Positions 53,582 to 61,283 of a stretch of DNA of 64,000 nt are shown in pieces. The notes beneath the pieces were generated by a model. It was not told the DNA's origin and did not search any database. It worked only from the letters and a program-made list of their open reading frames with translations. Every line of letters starts with the position of its first letter. Positions within the stretch are counted from its first letter, which is position 1. This DNA comes from Lachnospiraceae bacterium. Lineage in GTDB: Bacteria > Bacillota > Clostridia > Lachnospirales > Lachnospiraceae. The stretch spans positions 62,001 through 126,000 of the forward strand of contig JAUNWX010000002.1 in assembly GCA_030540075.1 (NCBI GenBank). The letters run 5' to 3'. The position numbers were made by a program, and so were the translations under genes.

Positions 53582-54367
53582 ATGATGAGAAAATTCAGAA
53601 AGCTGCTGGCCGCTGCCGTGATCGCCGCGGTCGCAGCCATGACATCCACGGTGCCGGCATTGGCCCGGGATATGTGGATCACGACGGAGGAGGGCGCGAG
53701 TCGCTTCGTCACCCTCGATGAGAGCGGTGCCGCGAGTGGATACCAGGGCTGGTACCAGGATCCGAACAGCGGAAGCTTTTATTATTTCGAAGATGGTGCA
53801 CTCGCCACCGGCTGGATCATCGACGACGGGAAGTTTTATTATCTCGACTCGACGACGGGTGCGATGGCGGTGAGTCAGATGGTGGGCAATTTCTATGTCG
53901 GTGAGGATGGTGCCGCGATGAGCGACACGACGACCCCGGACGGCGTGAAGCTCGCGTACAACGGCTCGCGCATGAACGGGAAGGATCCGGTGGAGGAGCT
54001 GAACGAGAAGACCTACACCTATCGGGAGCTTCTCCGGAAGAATCCGAACCTGATTGCGGAATTCTCGGACCGTACGGGTGGCACCGGCCATCAGATTCTG
54101 CGGGAGACGGCACGGGGCTTCACCTGGGTCATCTACGCGACGATGAAGCTGTATGAGCCGACCGAGGACGGTCAGAAGGGAAAGCGCGTGTTCGAGGGCG
54201 ATGGCGCCTTCCGCTTTGACGCGCTGATCGAGCGAAAGCAGAGCGATGGCAGCATCCGCTATATCCGTCCGTTCGGTCTGATACAGGATGACCGCCAGCA
54301 GTGGACGGCGGCACACATCCAGATCGATCCGGCGGGCTTCATCAGCTACGCATCGGATGAGGGCTGA
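53582..54367 (+). CDS. secreted protein with cell-wall-binding-type repeats
   Basis: A 261-residue exported protein. The signal peptide KLLAAAVIAAVAAMTSTVPA ends with an ALA-type cleavage site near residue 29. Three choline-binding-like aromatic repeats follow: GWYQDPNSGSFYYFEDGALA, TGWIIDDGKFYYLDSTTGAM and a weaker QMVGNFYVGEDGAAM, about residues 57-118. The remaining 140 residues (TYTYRELLRKNPNLIAEFSD, WTAAHIQIDPAGFISYASDE) match nothing I recognise. The repeats suggest attachment to wall polymers. The ribosome site GAGAGG supports starts at 53582 or 53585. Function unknown. Confidence 0.75.
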   Translation: MMRKFRKLLAAAVIAAVAAMTSTVPALARDMWITTEEGASRFVTLDESGAASGYQGWYQDPNSGSFYYFEDGALATGWIIDDGKFYYLDSTTGAMAVSQMVGNFYVGEDGAAMSDTTTPDGVKLAYNGSRMNGKDPVEELNEKTYTYRELLRKNPNLIAEFSDRTGGTGHQILRETARGFTWVIYATMKLYEPTEDGQKGKRVFEGDGAFRFDALIERKQSDGSIRYIRPFGLIQDDRQQWTAAHIQIDPAGFISYASDEG

Positions 54368-54371
54368 GGCA

Positions 54372-54505
54372 GGATCACAGAACCCGTTCGGGGAATCTGC
54401 AGTACTGGTGCTGACATACCAGGCCACGGAGCACAGAGCCTGGTCAGGGAATCTGCAGTACTGGTGCGGACAGACCAGGCCCCGGATCATAGAGCCTGCT
54501 CAGGG
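54372..54505 (+). repeat. 56-bp tandem repeat
   Basis: Units start at 54372, 54428 and 54484 (2.4 copies, period 56). Each full unit contains GGGAATCTGCAGTACTGGTG and an ACCAGGC/GCCTGGT inverted repeat that spans unit borders. It lies immediately after the secreted-protein stop and before a terminator. The GCAGTACTG core faintly resembles the GGAGTACTG of the palindromic elements. Confidence 0.85.
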
Positions 54506-54526
54506 CTCTGAAGTAAACAACATCAC

Positions 54527-54553
54527 AGCGCTGCCATCGGCAGCGCTCTTCTG
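54527..54553 (+). terminator. intrinsic terminator
   Basis: A 9-bp stem AGCGCTGCC/GGCAGCGCT (54527-54535 with 54539-54547), loop ATC, then CTTCTGT. It is only 20 bp ahead of the LysR-type gene start, so it might instead act as a leader hairpin. Confidence 0.75.
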
Positions 54554-54573
54554 TCATCTAAGAGGAAACATAC

Positions 54574-55482
54574 ATGACATTACAGCAGCTTAGACAGGTG
54601 ATCGCCGTCGCGGACAGCGGCTCCATGAACGAGGCCGCGAAGCGTCTCTACATCACACAGCCGTCACTTTCGGCGGCCATCAAGGAGCTGGAAAAGGAGA
54701 TCGGCATCGAGATCTTTCTCCGCTCGAATCGGGGTATCGTAACCACGGCTGACGGCGAAGAGTTTCTGGGGTATGCACGGCAGATCGTCGAACAGTATCA
54801 GCTGATGGAAGACAAGTATGTCAATGTCGGCACCCGGAAGAAGAAATTCTCCGTCTCCATGCAGCACTATACCTTCGCCGTCGAGGCCTTCATTCACCTC
54901 GCACGTGAGTATGGTATGGATACCTATGAGTTTGCGGTCAAGGAAACGAAGACCATGGAAATCATCAACGACGTACGGAACCAGACCTCGGAGATCGGCG
55001 TCATCTATATGAATGATTTCAACAGTAAGGTCATCGGAAAAATCCTGCGGGAGGATTCCCTCGAATTCATCCCGCTGTTTGACTGTAACATCTATGTGTT
55101 CATGAGCAAGGGAAATCCGCTGGCCGGAAAGGACATCATCCGCATGGAGGAGCTCGCAGATTATCCCTGCCTCAGCTTCGATCAGGGCGAGCGGAACTCC
55201 TTCTACTTTTCGGAGGAGGTGCTGAGCACCTATGATTATAAGCGGATCATCAAGTGCGATGACCGGGCGACCTTCCTGAACCTGATGGTCGGACTGAATG
55301 GCTATACGCTCTGCTCCGGCATCATCTGCCAGGAGCTGAACGGTGATGAGTATACGGCGGTCCGCCTCGATACGGATGAGATCATGACCATCGGCTACAT
55401 CAAGAAAAAGAAGATTCCGCTGTCCGGTATCGGCGCACGGTACGTGGCGGAGCTTCAGAAATATAAGGCGCAGGCACTGTAG
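54574..55482 (+). CDS. LysR-family transcriptional regulator
   Basis: A 302-residue LysR-type regulator. The N-terminal winged helix is at about residues 2-60 (IAVADSGSMNEAAKRLYITQ, PSLSAAIKELEKEIG), followed by a linker helix and the substrate-binding domain (about 90-295). The effector is unknown; the domain includes PCLSFDQGERNSFYFSEE and a Lys-rich GYIKKKKIPLSGIGARYVAE end. AAGAGGAAA precedes the ATG. It is read in the same direction as the following EIIB-like and MATE genes, which it might control. Confidence 0.9.
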   Translation: MTLQQLRQVIAVADSGSMNEAAKRLYITQPSLSAAIKELEKEIGIEIFLRSNRGIVTTADGEEFLGYARQIVEQYQLMEDKYVNVGTRKKKFSVSMQHYTFAVEAFIHLAREYGMDTYEFAVKETKTMEIINDVRNQTSEIGVIYMNDFNSKVIGKILREDSLEFIPLFDCNIYVFMSKGNPLAGKDIIRMEELADYPCLSFDQGERNSFYFSEEVLSTYDYKRIIKCDDRATFLNLMVGLNGYTLCSGIICQELNGDEYTAVRLDTDEIMTIGYIKKKKIPLSGIGARYVAELQKYKAQAL

Positions 55483-55599
55483 TCTGCAGAAGTTTTACAT
55501 ACACACCCATAAAGCACAGGCATTTTCGTCTGCAGGTCTCGTATATGCAGTAGCTGCATTTCGGTGTGGAATGGCACCCTGGGTGCAGAAAGGAATACT

Positions 55600-56010
55600 A
55601 TGTTGAATACGCAGTTCATCATCATGGCGGTGGTCGCCCTCGTGCTGCTGCTCGCTGTGGTACTGTACATCGTCCAGCGGAACCAGAAGCGGAAAAATGC
55701 AGATAAGCTTCAGATGAAGATTCAGGAGGATGAAAAGCTTCACATCACGCTCGATGATAAATCCGATGCGGCGGAGGTCGCCCGGATTATCCTGGAAGGC
55801 CTCGGCGGCCGCGAGAACGTCAGCGAGGTACAGCATGACGGTGCGCGACTCAAGGTGGCGATCCGGCAGTACGATGCCGTGGATGAGAAGAAGATCCGCT
55901 CCGCTCAGGTGGGCGGCGTGCTTCGCCCGGGTAAAAACGCAGTACAGATCATCATCGGCCCATCGGTCGAACCAGTGGAAAAGGAGCTTCATAAGCTGTT
56001 AAGTATGTGA
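55600..56010 (+). CDS. membrane-anchored PTS EIIB-like domain without catalytic Cys
   Basis: A 136-residue protein with one N-terminal membrane helix (about residues 5-25, FIIMAVVALVLLLAVVLYIV), a basic stretch, then a domain shaped like glucose-type EIIB: ARIILEGLGGRENVSEVQ, ARLKVAIRQYDAVDEKKI, VGGVLRPGKNAVQIIIGPSV, EPVEKELHKLL. In EIIB enzymes the strand turn is C-A/T-T-R-L and the Cys carries phosphate; here it reads HDGARLKV with no Cys. It is therefore unlikely to phosphorylate sugar and may be a sensor or structural relic. The start at 55600 follows AGAAAGGAA. The MATE gene begins 1 bp after its stop. Confidence 0.7.
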   Translation: MLNTQFIIMAVVALVLLLAVVLYIVQRNQKRKNADKLQMKIQEDEKLHITLDDKSDAAEVARIILEGLGGRENVSEVQHDGARLKVAIRQYDAVDEKKIRSAQVGGVLRPGKNAVQIIIGPSVEPVEKELHKLLSM

Positions 56011-56011
56011 T

Positions 56012-57367
56012 ATGAGTAAGAAATATGAGATGGATATGACCACCGGCGTCATCATGCCGAAGGTCATCACCTTTGCACTGCCGCTGATGGCGGCGTCTGT
56101 GCTTCAGCTTCTGTTTAATTCGGCTGACATCGTCGTGGTCGGCCGTTTCGTGAGCCCGCAGGCGATGGCCGCGGTCGGCTCGACCGGATCGCTGGTGAAC
56201 CTCATCATCCAGCTCTTCGTCGGCTTCTCCATCGGTGTCAATGTCTGCGTCGGAAAGTATTATGCGGCGAAGCGCCAGGAGGAAATGTCCGATACCATCC
56301 ACAGCTCGATCCTGGTGTCGGTGATTTTTGGTGCGATTCTCTGCGTCGCCGGCATCATTCTGGCACGACCGATGCTGGAGCTGATGGGCTCACCAGCGGA
56401 TGTCATCGAAGACTCGGTGCGCTATCTTCGCATCTACTTCCTCGGCATGCCGCTGATCATGCTGTATGATTTCGCGGCCGCGATTCTGCGTGCCGTCGGC
56501 GATACGAAGCGTCCGCTGTATTTTCAGATGATTGCCGGTGTGATCAACGTCATTCTGAACCTGTTCTTCGTCCTTGTGGTAGGCATCGGCGTGGCCGGTG
56601 TTGCGATCGCAACGACGATCTCACAGGGCTTTTCCGGCATCGCCCTGCTCATCACGCTGATGCGGGAGAAGGGTGCACTGCACCTCGACCTCCGGAAACT
56701 TCATATCAACTGGAAGATCCTTCGCTCCATCATGGAGATCGGTCTCCCGGCCGGTCTCCAGAGCACCGTGTTCAGTCTGTCCAATGTTGTCATCCAGAGC
56801 TCCATCAACTCCTTCGGATCGGTTGCGATGGCGGGTGCGACGGCGGCACAGAATATCGAAGCCTTCGTATATGCTTCGATGAACTCGATCTATCAGACGA
56901 ATCTTTCGTTTACCGCACAGAATCTGGGTGCCCGGAAGTACAGCCGTATCAACCTCATCCTGAAGGACTGCCTGATCACCGTCGTCCTCATCGGCCTCGT
57001 CATGGGCATTGGTGCGGTGATGCTGGATCCATGGCTGCTGCGCTTCTTTACGACGGATGCAGAAGTCGTCCGCTATGGACAGGAACGATTGCTGGTGGTC
57101 TGCGGACCATACTTCCTCTGCGGTATCATGGATGTCATGGTCGGCTCGCTCCGTGGACTCGGCTACTCGGTGATCCCGATGTTCGTGAGCCTGATCGGTG
57201 CCTGCGGACTGCGAATCGTCTTCATCCTGACCCTGTTCCGGCTCCCGTACTTCCACTCCCTGAACTGGCTGTACATGAGCTATCCGATCACCTGGATCAT
57301 CACCTTCACCGCGCACTTCATCACCTTCCTCCGCGTCCGGCGGAAGTTTCCGAAGGCCGATGACTGA
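56012..57367 (+). CDS. MATE-family efflux transporter
   Basis: A 451-residue polytopic protein with twelve expected helices in two homologous halves, of the multidrug and toxin extrusion family (probably cation-coupled). Family-like segments are MPKVITFALPLMAASVLQLL near the N-terminus, ADIVVVGRFVSPQAMAAVGS near 44, GDTKRPLYFQMIAGVINVIL near 168 and, in the second half, MEIGLPAGLQSTVFSLSNVV near 240. It begins 1 bp after the EIIB-like gene, so they are co-translated. Its own ribosome site is not obvious, in keeping with coupling. It converges with another MATE gene across element copy E. Confidence 0.92.
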   Translation: MSKKYEMDMTTGVIMPKVITFALPLMAASVLQLLFNSADIVVVGRFVSPQAMAAVGSTGSLVNLIIQLFVGFSIGVNVCVGKYYAAKRQEEMSDTIHSSILVSVIFGAILCVAGIILARPMLELMGSPADVIEDSVRYLRIYFLGMPLIMLYDFAAAILRAVGDTKRPLYFQMIAGVINVILNLFFVLVVGIGVAGVAIATTISQGFSGIALLITLMREKGALHLDLRKLHINWKILRSIMEIGLPAGLQSTVFSLSNVVIQSSINSFGSVAMAGATAAQNIEAFVYASMNSIYQTNLSFTAQNLGARKYSRINLILKDCLITVVLIGLVMGIGAVMLDPWLLRFFTTDAEVVRYGQERLLVVCGPYFLCGIMDVMVGSLRGLGYSVIPMFVSLIGACGLRIVFILTLFRLPYFHSLNWLYMSYPITWIITFTAHFITFLRVRRKFPKADD

Positions 57368-57371
57368 AGAT

Positions 57372-57600
57372 GAAACGCCGGAGGGCAGCCTCCAGAGTGC
57401 TGGTCGCCTGTGGCGGCAAACTCTAAAACCAGCTCCCTAAGAAACACTAGGCCCTCTGCAAACGACGGAGTTTCCTTTTATGGAAACTCCGTGTTGCAGA
57501 GGGTGCTAAGGAAAAATTACTCCAAGTGTTTCTAAGGGAGCTGGTTTTGATTTTGCACGTCTCGGCTTTAAGCTCTCTGGAGGCTGCCCTCCGGCGGTTC
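57372..57600 (-). repeat. long nested palindromic element, copy E
   Basis: A 229-bp element filling almost the whole 239-bp gap between two convergent MATE genes. Outer arms 57376-57397 and 57575-57596 pair perfectly (22 of 22) and extend four bases further with one mismatch. Orientation as copy D. On the minus strand the middle arms CCCTTAGAAACACT and AGTGTTTCTTAGGG keep the T-T mismatch. The inner stem has changed on both sides (CGGAGTTTCC/GGAAACTCCG) and still pairs. The unpaired strand reads GGAGTAATTTTTCCTTAGCA. Confidence 0.92.
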
Positions 57601-57606
57601 ATTATC

Positions 57607-58944
57607 TCACTGCATCGCGGCGTAAAGTTTCCTGCGCTGGAGGAAGTAGTAACTGTATTCGAAGAGGATCATGGCGGTCCAGCCGATCGCGCAGGCGTAA
57701 GCCTCGCCGGTGATACCGATCTTCGGGACGAGGATGTACACGAAGAGGGTGCGGATCGAAATCTGCAGGATCGTCGAAATCAGCGTGATGGTCATGTTGC
57801 CCATGCCACGCATGAAGCCCTGCATCGCATTCGTGACGCAAGGGAAGATGATGGTGAAGGCTTTTATAGACAGGTAGCTCACGCCAAGGCGGACCATCTC
57901 CTCACCGCCGCTGGTCGGCGCGAAGAGCTGGATCAGCGGATGACGGAAGAGCAGAATGAGCGCACAGATGATCGGATAGTAGATGAGTCCGATCAGGATG
58001 CCCTTCCAGAGCGTTTCCTTCACCCGCTTCCGGTCACCTGCACCACGGTTCTGCGCGGCGCAGGTCATCATGCCGTGGCTGATCGTCTGCGCCGGGATGC
58101 GTCCGTAGTCCTCGATCTTGCAGCCGGCGTTGAAGGCCGCGATGACGTCGATGCCCTGAACATTGATCACACTCTGCACGAGCAGCTTTCCGATCGGCTG
58201 ACAGGACTGCTGCAGCGCGGTGATGAGACCGCTGGAGAGGATGCTCCGGAGAAGCTTGTGATCGAGGATCATCTCATCCCGCCGGAGCGCGAGTGCCGGG
58301 ATATGGCGGTAGACGTAGATATAGCAGAGGATCGCGGAGAGGGCTTCTGCAATCACCGTCGCGAGTGCGGCACCGAAGACGCCCCAGTGGAAGAGGAAGA
58401 TGAAGATCCAGTCCAGGCAGGCATTCAGTACCGACGAGATGCCGACGAAGGTCACCGGCGTCTTCGAGTCCCCGACCGCGCGCAGTGCACTTGACATGAT
58501 GTTGTACTGGAAGGTGAAGAAATTGCCGAGGAAGAGAAGCCGGAGATAGACGCTCGAATCATGCATGATGTCAAGCGGTGTATGCATGGCCTGCAGGATC
58601 GGCGCTGCGAGCAGGATGCCGAGCAGGGTAGTGATGCCGCCGGCGATCGTACCGAAGAGGATCGTCGTGGAGAGCGAGCGCTTCAGCTTCTCGCCTTCCC
58701 CGGCACCATAAAACTTACTCATATAGACGGAGGCACCGATCCCGAGGCCGGAGATGCTCTGCACCAGCAGCACCGAGACCGGATTCGAGACGGAGACAGC
58801 GCTGAGCGCAGCGACACCGGCTCCCTTACTGACGAGGATGGAATCGACGGCGTTATAGGTGAGCTGAAGGAAGTTTCCGAAGATCAGCGGGATGGCATAG
58901 GCCAGAAGATGGCGGTAGATACTGCCGGAGGTCATATTTCTCAT
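57607..58944 (-). CDS. MATE-family efflux transporter
   Basis: A 445-residue twelve-helix transporter, a distant relative of the 56012 protein. Visible marks are HLLAYAIPLIFGNFLQLTYN near residue 14, VDSILVSKGAGVAALSAVSV near 34, ALRAVGDSKTPVTFVGISSV near 149 and QQSCQPIGKLLVQSVINVQG in the second half. AAAGAGGAA precedes the start. Its promoter carries a perfect cre palindrome, so expression should fall when preferred sugars are present. Two MATE genes end to end, with a palindromic element between, is an odd arrangement that might have arisen by recombination. Confidence 0.92.
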   Translation of the reverse strand: MRNMTSGSIYRHLLAYAIPLIFGNFLQLTYNAVDSILVSKGAGVAALSAVSVSNPVSVLLVQSISGLGIGASVYMSKFYGAGEGEKLKRSLSTTILFGTIAGGITTLLGILLAAPILQAMHTPLDIMHDSSVYLRLLFLGNFFTFQYNIMSSALRAVGDSKTPVTFVGISSVLNACLDWIFIFLFHWGVFGAALATVIAEALSAILCYIYVYRHIPALALRRDEMILDHKLLRSILSSGLITALQQSCQPIGKLLVQSVINVQGIDVIAAFNAGCKIEDYGRIPAQTISHGMMTCAAQNRGAGDRKRVKETLWKGILIGLIYYPIICALILLFRHPLIQLFAPTSGGEEMVRLGVSYLSIKAFTIIFPCVTNAMQGFMRGMGNMTITLISTILQISIRTLFVYILVPKIGITGEAYACAIGWTAMILFEYSYYFLQRRKLYAAMQ

Positions 58945-59032
58945 AGTGGTTCCTCTTTAAACACAGGCGATATAGTTCTCCTTGAGCGCGCAGATGAAGC
59001 GATGGCAGCTTCCATTACATGAGCTGTCTGGC

Positions 59033-59089
59033 TTGAAAGCGCTTTCAAAACGCGACTGCTATTATAGCACGACGCCGGCGGGCTGACGA
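59033..59089 (-). promoter_or_regulatory. promoter of the minus-strand MATE gene with cre site
   Basis: Minus strand: -35 TCGTCA (59089-59084), 17-bp spacer, -10 TATAAT (59066-59061). A perfect palindrome TTGAAAGCGCTTTCAA (59033-59048) follows 12 bp downstream of the -10 box, overlapping the start of the transcript. It matches the CcpA catabolite-responsive element consensus and would act as a roadblock. Confidence 0.8.
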
Positions 59090-59209
59090 TAGAATTTACT
59101 GGATATTTGAGCATGCCTATGGTAGAATGTTGATTTAGACGATTCGGAGAGCGACTGGTATCCACCATTCGGCTCGAACCGATAGTATACTTTCACGGAG
59201 GAAAAAAGA

Positions 59210-59506
59210 ATGAGCGTAATTGGTTGGGTAATTTATATCATTGCCATCGTGGCGATGTTTTACTTTATCGGTATCAAGCCATCACAGAAGGAGCGTAAGA
59301 AGCAGGAAGCTCTCCTCGCATCCGTAGCGGTCGGCGACACCGTGCTGACCACATCCGGCTTCTATGGCGTGATCATCGATATGACCGATGACACGGTGAT
59401 CGTTGAGTTCGGTAATAACAAGAACTGCCGTATCCCGATGCAGAAGGCAGCCATCGCACAGCTTGAGAAGCCGACCACGGCTGTAAAGGCTGACGATAAG
59501 AAGTAA
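59210..59506 (+). CDS. yajC: preprotein translocase subunit YajC
   Basis: A 98-residue single-span membrane protein of the SecDF-YajC complex. One helix (about residues 4-22, WVIYIIAIVAMFYFIGIKPS) is followed by the family signature QKERKKQEALLASVAVGDTV and a small cytoplasmic domain (TTSGFYGVIIDMTDDTVIVE). ACGGAGGAAAAA precedes the ATG. It usually neighbours secDF and tgt, which here lie about 20 kb away. Confidence 0.94.
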   Translation: MSVIGWVIYIIAIVAMFYFIGIKPSQKERKKQEALLASVAVGDTVLTTSGFYGVIIDMTDDTVIVEFGNNKNCRIPMQKAAIAQLEKPTTAVKADDKK

Positions 59507-59522
59507 TCCAGCGCGATTCATG

Positions 59523-59552
59523 AGCCCACCGTGTTCTGCACGGTGGGTTTTT
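59523..59552 (+). terminator. terminator of yajC
   Basis: A 9-bp stem CCCACCGTG/CACGGTGGG with loop TTCTG, then TTTTTG. Confidence 0.92.
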
Positions 59553-59580
59553 GCTGCTGCAGGGGAGCGGAGGACTTCGT

Positions 59581-59979
59581 ATGAATCTTAAAACACTGAG
59601 AGAATTAAAAGGCATCAGCCGGAAGGAGCTCGCGGAGCAGACGGGACTGTCCTGCCGCTCGATACAGGATTACGAGCAGGGACATAAGGACCTGGGTGCT
59701 GCGAAGGCACGGACGGTTCTCCGGATGGCACAGGTGCTGGACTGCTCGGTGGAGGACCTGATTTCAGAGGTGGATTTCAGCGAGCTGAAGCCGAGCGAGC
59801 TGTGCTCGGATGAGCTCCGGATGCGAAAGCGTATGCTGGCGGAGTGGAAGGAGAACACGCGACGGGAGCGTGCATCTGCTGCGGGCGGGTCGCAGGCACC
59901 GGCGTCAGCATTGGCAGACGGAGAGGGAAAGACGGACGAACCCCGTTGGCTGAAGGAAGACAGGACGGAGAAGCTATGA
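59581..59979 (+). CDS. XRE-family helix-turn-helix regulator
   Basis: A 132-residue protein with a Cro/C1-type helix-turn-helix at residues 3-60 (LKTLRELKGISRKELAEQTG, SCRSIQDYEQGHKDLGAAKA). The rest is a charged, disordered tail rich in Arg, Glu and Ala. The start at 59581 is supported by GGAGG eight bases upstream; a longer frame from 59551 runs through the yajC terminator. It overlaps the DUF1934 gene by four bases (ATGA), so the two are co-translated. Target unknown. Confidence 0.85.
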   Translation: MNLKTLRELKGISRKELAEQTGLSCRSIQDYEQGHKDLGAAKARTVLRMAQVLDCSVEDLISEVDFSELKPSELCSDELRMRKRMLAEWKENTRRERASAAGGSQAPASALADGEGKTDEPRWLKEDRTEKL

Positions 59980-60386
59980 AAGTAAAAATTGATATGCAGA
60001 CGCGCCAGACCATCGACGGCGATACGGACATCATGGAGCACAGCGCGGAGGGCATCCTGCGGGATCTCTCCGAGGGACAGCATGTGCTGAGCTATTTCCA
60101 GGACGGCGTCCATAACGAGATGCGGATCAATGTCTCCGACGAGGAGATCATCGTAACCCGGAACTGGAAGCAGGAAAATCAGTTTCATTATAAGCAGAAT
60201 AAGCATCATATCATGAACTATGAGACCCCGATGGGGACGATGGAGCTCGGCTTCGACACGAAGTATGTCGAGATCGACCGCATCCATCGAGACAGCCTGA
60301 TGGAGATCCGCCTTGTTTATACCATCACCCAGGGCGGACAGCCGGTGAGTGATAACGAAGTCCGGATCCGGATTCGGGAACGCTGA
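59976..60386 (+). CDS. DUF1934 beta-barrel protein
   Basis: A 136-residue protein of the DUF1934 family, small calycin-like beta-barrels of unknown function common in Firmicutes. Alternating strands are plain: MKVKIDMQTRQTIDGDTDIM, LSYFQDGVHNEMRINVSDEE, PMGTMELGFDTKYVEIDR and MEIRLVYTITQGGQPVSDNE. It starts in the stop of the XRE gene with GGAGAAGC upstream; the open frame extends to 59844 but without a ribosome site. In some Firmicutes the family lies near rpoE or pyrG; here rpoB is downstream. Confidence 0.8.
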   Translation: MKVKIDMQTRQTIDGDTDIMEHSAEGILRDLSEGQHVLSYFQDGVHNEMRINVSDEEIIVTRNWKQENQFHYKQNKHHIMNYETPMGTMELGFDTKYVEIDRIHRDSLMEIRLVYTITQGGQPVSDNEVRIRIRER

Positions 60387-60420
60387 GAAAGGGTGTACCG
60401 CTTCTCGGGGCTTCTTTTGA

Positions 60421-60476
60421 GATTTTTCCGTCTTCCGAGTGCGGAGTACGGGGCCTCCGTTGCCGCCCCTCTGGCC
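60421..60476 (+). repeat. right-end fragment of the palindromic element
   Basis: GTCTTCCGAG...GGAGTAC (60430-60449) matches the right side of copy A, and GCCTCCGTTGCCGCCCCTC (60453-60471) matches the right outer arm of copies B and C. No complementary left arm is present. It starts about 35 bp after the DUF1934 stop. A partial second copy of the GAGTGCGGAG stretch follows near 60491. Confidence 0.55.
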
Positions 60477-60598
60477 CGGTCTGAACAGTTACGAGTGCGG
60501 AGCTCCCGTGCCTGCCCGGGGCCTCTTTTCATGTTGCATTTTGATGCGCTAAATAGTAAGATTAAGGGCAGATTTATGGAAAGACGAGGATTTACTCT

Positions 60599-61087
60599 AT
60601 GACATTAATGGCGATCCACTGGAATACCGTGGCAACCGTACTGGTCGTAATTGCGATCATCCTGGTTGTACTCATGGCGGTTATGTACTACTACGGTAAG
60701 AAGCTCTCCCGTCAGCAGGCAGAGCAGCAGCCGATCATCGATGCAAACACACAGGATGTATCGATGCTGATCATCGATAAGAAGAAGCTCTCCGTTGAAG
60801 AGGCCATCGCAGCCGGTCTTCCGGAGGCGATCAAGGAGCAGACACCATTCTATCTCAAGTGGCAGAAGCTTCCGGTCGTGAAGGCGAAGATCGGTCCACG
60901 TATGATGACCCTCATCGCGGATCCGAACGTATTCGAGCAGCTTCCGAAGGGCAAGGAGTGCAAGTGCTCCATCTCCGGCCTCTACATCCGCGGTATCAAG
61001 TCCGTCCGTGGCGGCAGCATCCCGAAGGCACCGGAAAAGAAGAAGGGCATCTTGGCACGCGCCAGAGAGATGGCTTCCAGAAAGTAA
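60599..61087 (+). CDS. small membrane-anchored protein of unknown function
   Basis: A 162-residue protein with one N-terminal membrane helix (about residues 9-31, VATVLVVIAIILVVLMAVMY) and a soluble cytoplasmic part of mixed alpha/beta look (DVSMLIIDKKKLSVEEAIAA, YLKWQKLPVVKAKIGPRMMT, CKCSISGLYIRGIKSVRGGS). The end is very basic (PEKKKGILARAREMASRK). Two close cysteines, CKC, lie near residue 122. I do not recognise the family. Its plan, a membrane anchor plus basic tail, resembles YajC-like or ribosome-contacting proteins, but that is only a shape. The gene ends before a strong terminator upstream of rpoB. A start at 60608 is also possible. Confidence 0.7.
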   Translation: MTLMAIHWNTVATVLVVIAIILVVLMAVMYYYGKKLSRQQAEQQPIIDANTQDVSMLIIDKKKLSVEEAIAAGLPEAIKEQTPFYLKWQKLPVVKAKIGPRMMTLIADPNVFEQLPKGKECKCSISGLYIRGIKSVRGGSIPKAPEKKKGILARAREMASRK

Positions 61088-61100
61088 TCATGAAAGAAGA

Positions 61101-61132
61101 GAGGAATCGACGATCGTCGATTCCTTTTTTGT
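61101..61132 (+). terminator. terminator before rpoB region
   Basis: A perfect palindromic stem AGGAATCGAC-GATC-GTCGATTCCT followed by TTTTTG, 15 bp past the small membrane protein. Confidence 0.92.
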
Positions 61133-61141
61133 ATACGCGTA

Positions 61142-61214
61142 GCCAGAGCCCCGAAGCAGATTTTGCCGGTCTTGGAGTACTGTGCTTCTGCTGCTGTCTC
61201 TCCGGGAATCTGGC
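61142..61214 (+). repeat. short palindromic-element derivative
   Basis: A 73-bp derivative: left arm GCCAGAGCCCCGAAGCAGA, the conserved segment GCCGGTCTTGGAGTACTGTGC, split here as 61165-61185, and right arm TCTCTCCGGGAATCTGGC. The ends resemble those of copy D (CCAGAGCCCCGG). The centre with the middle and inner stems is missing. Confidence 0.65.
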
Positions 61215-61254
61215 GGGCCTTCCCGATCCATTGCAAAAAATTAAATTTCACGTA

Positions 61255-61283
61255 TTGACGAATATCCGGTGCCATGGTAGGAT
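61255..61283 (+). promoter_or_regulatory. promoter of rpoB
   Basis: -35 TTGACG (61255-61260), 17-bp spacer, -10 TAGGAT (61278-61283). Confidence 0.75.
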
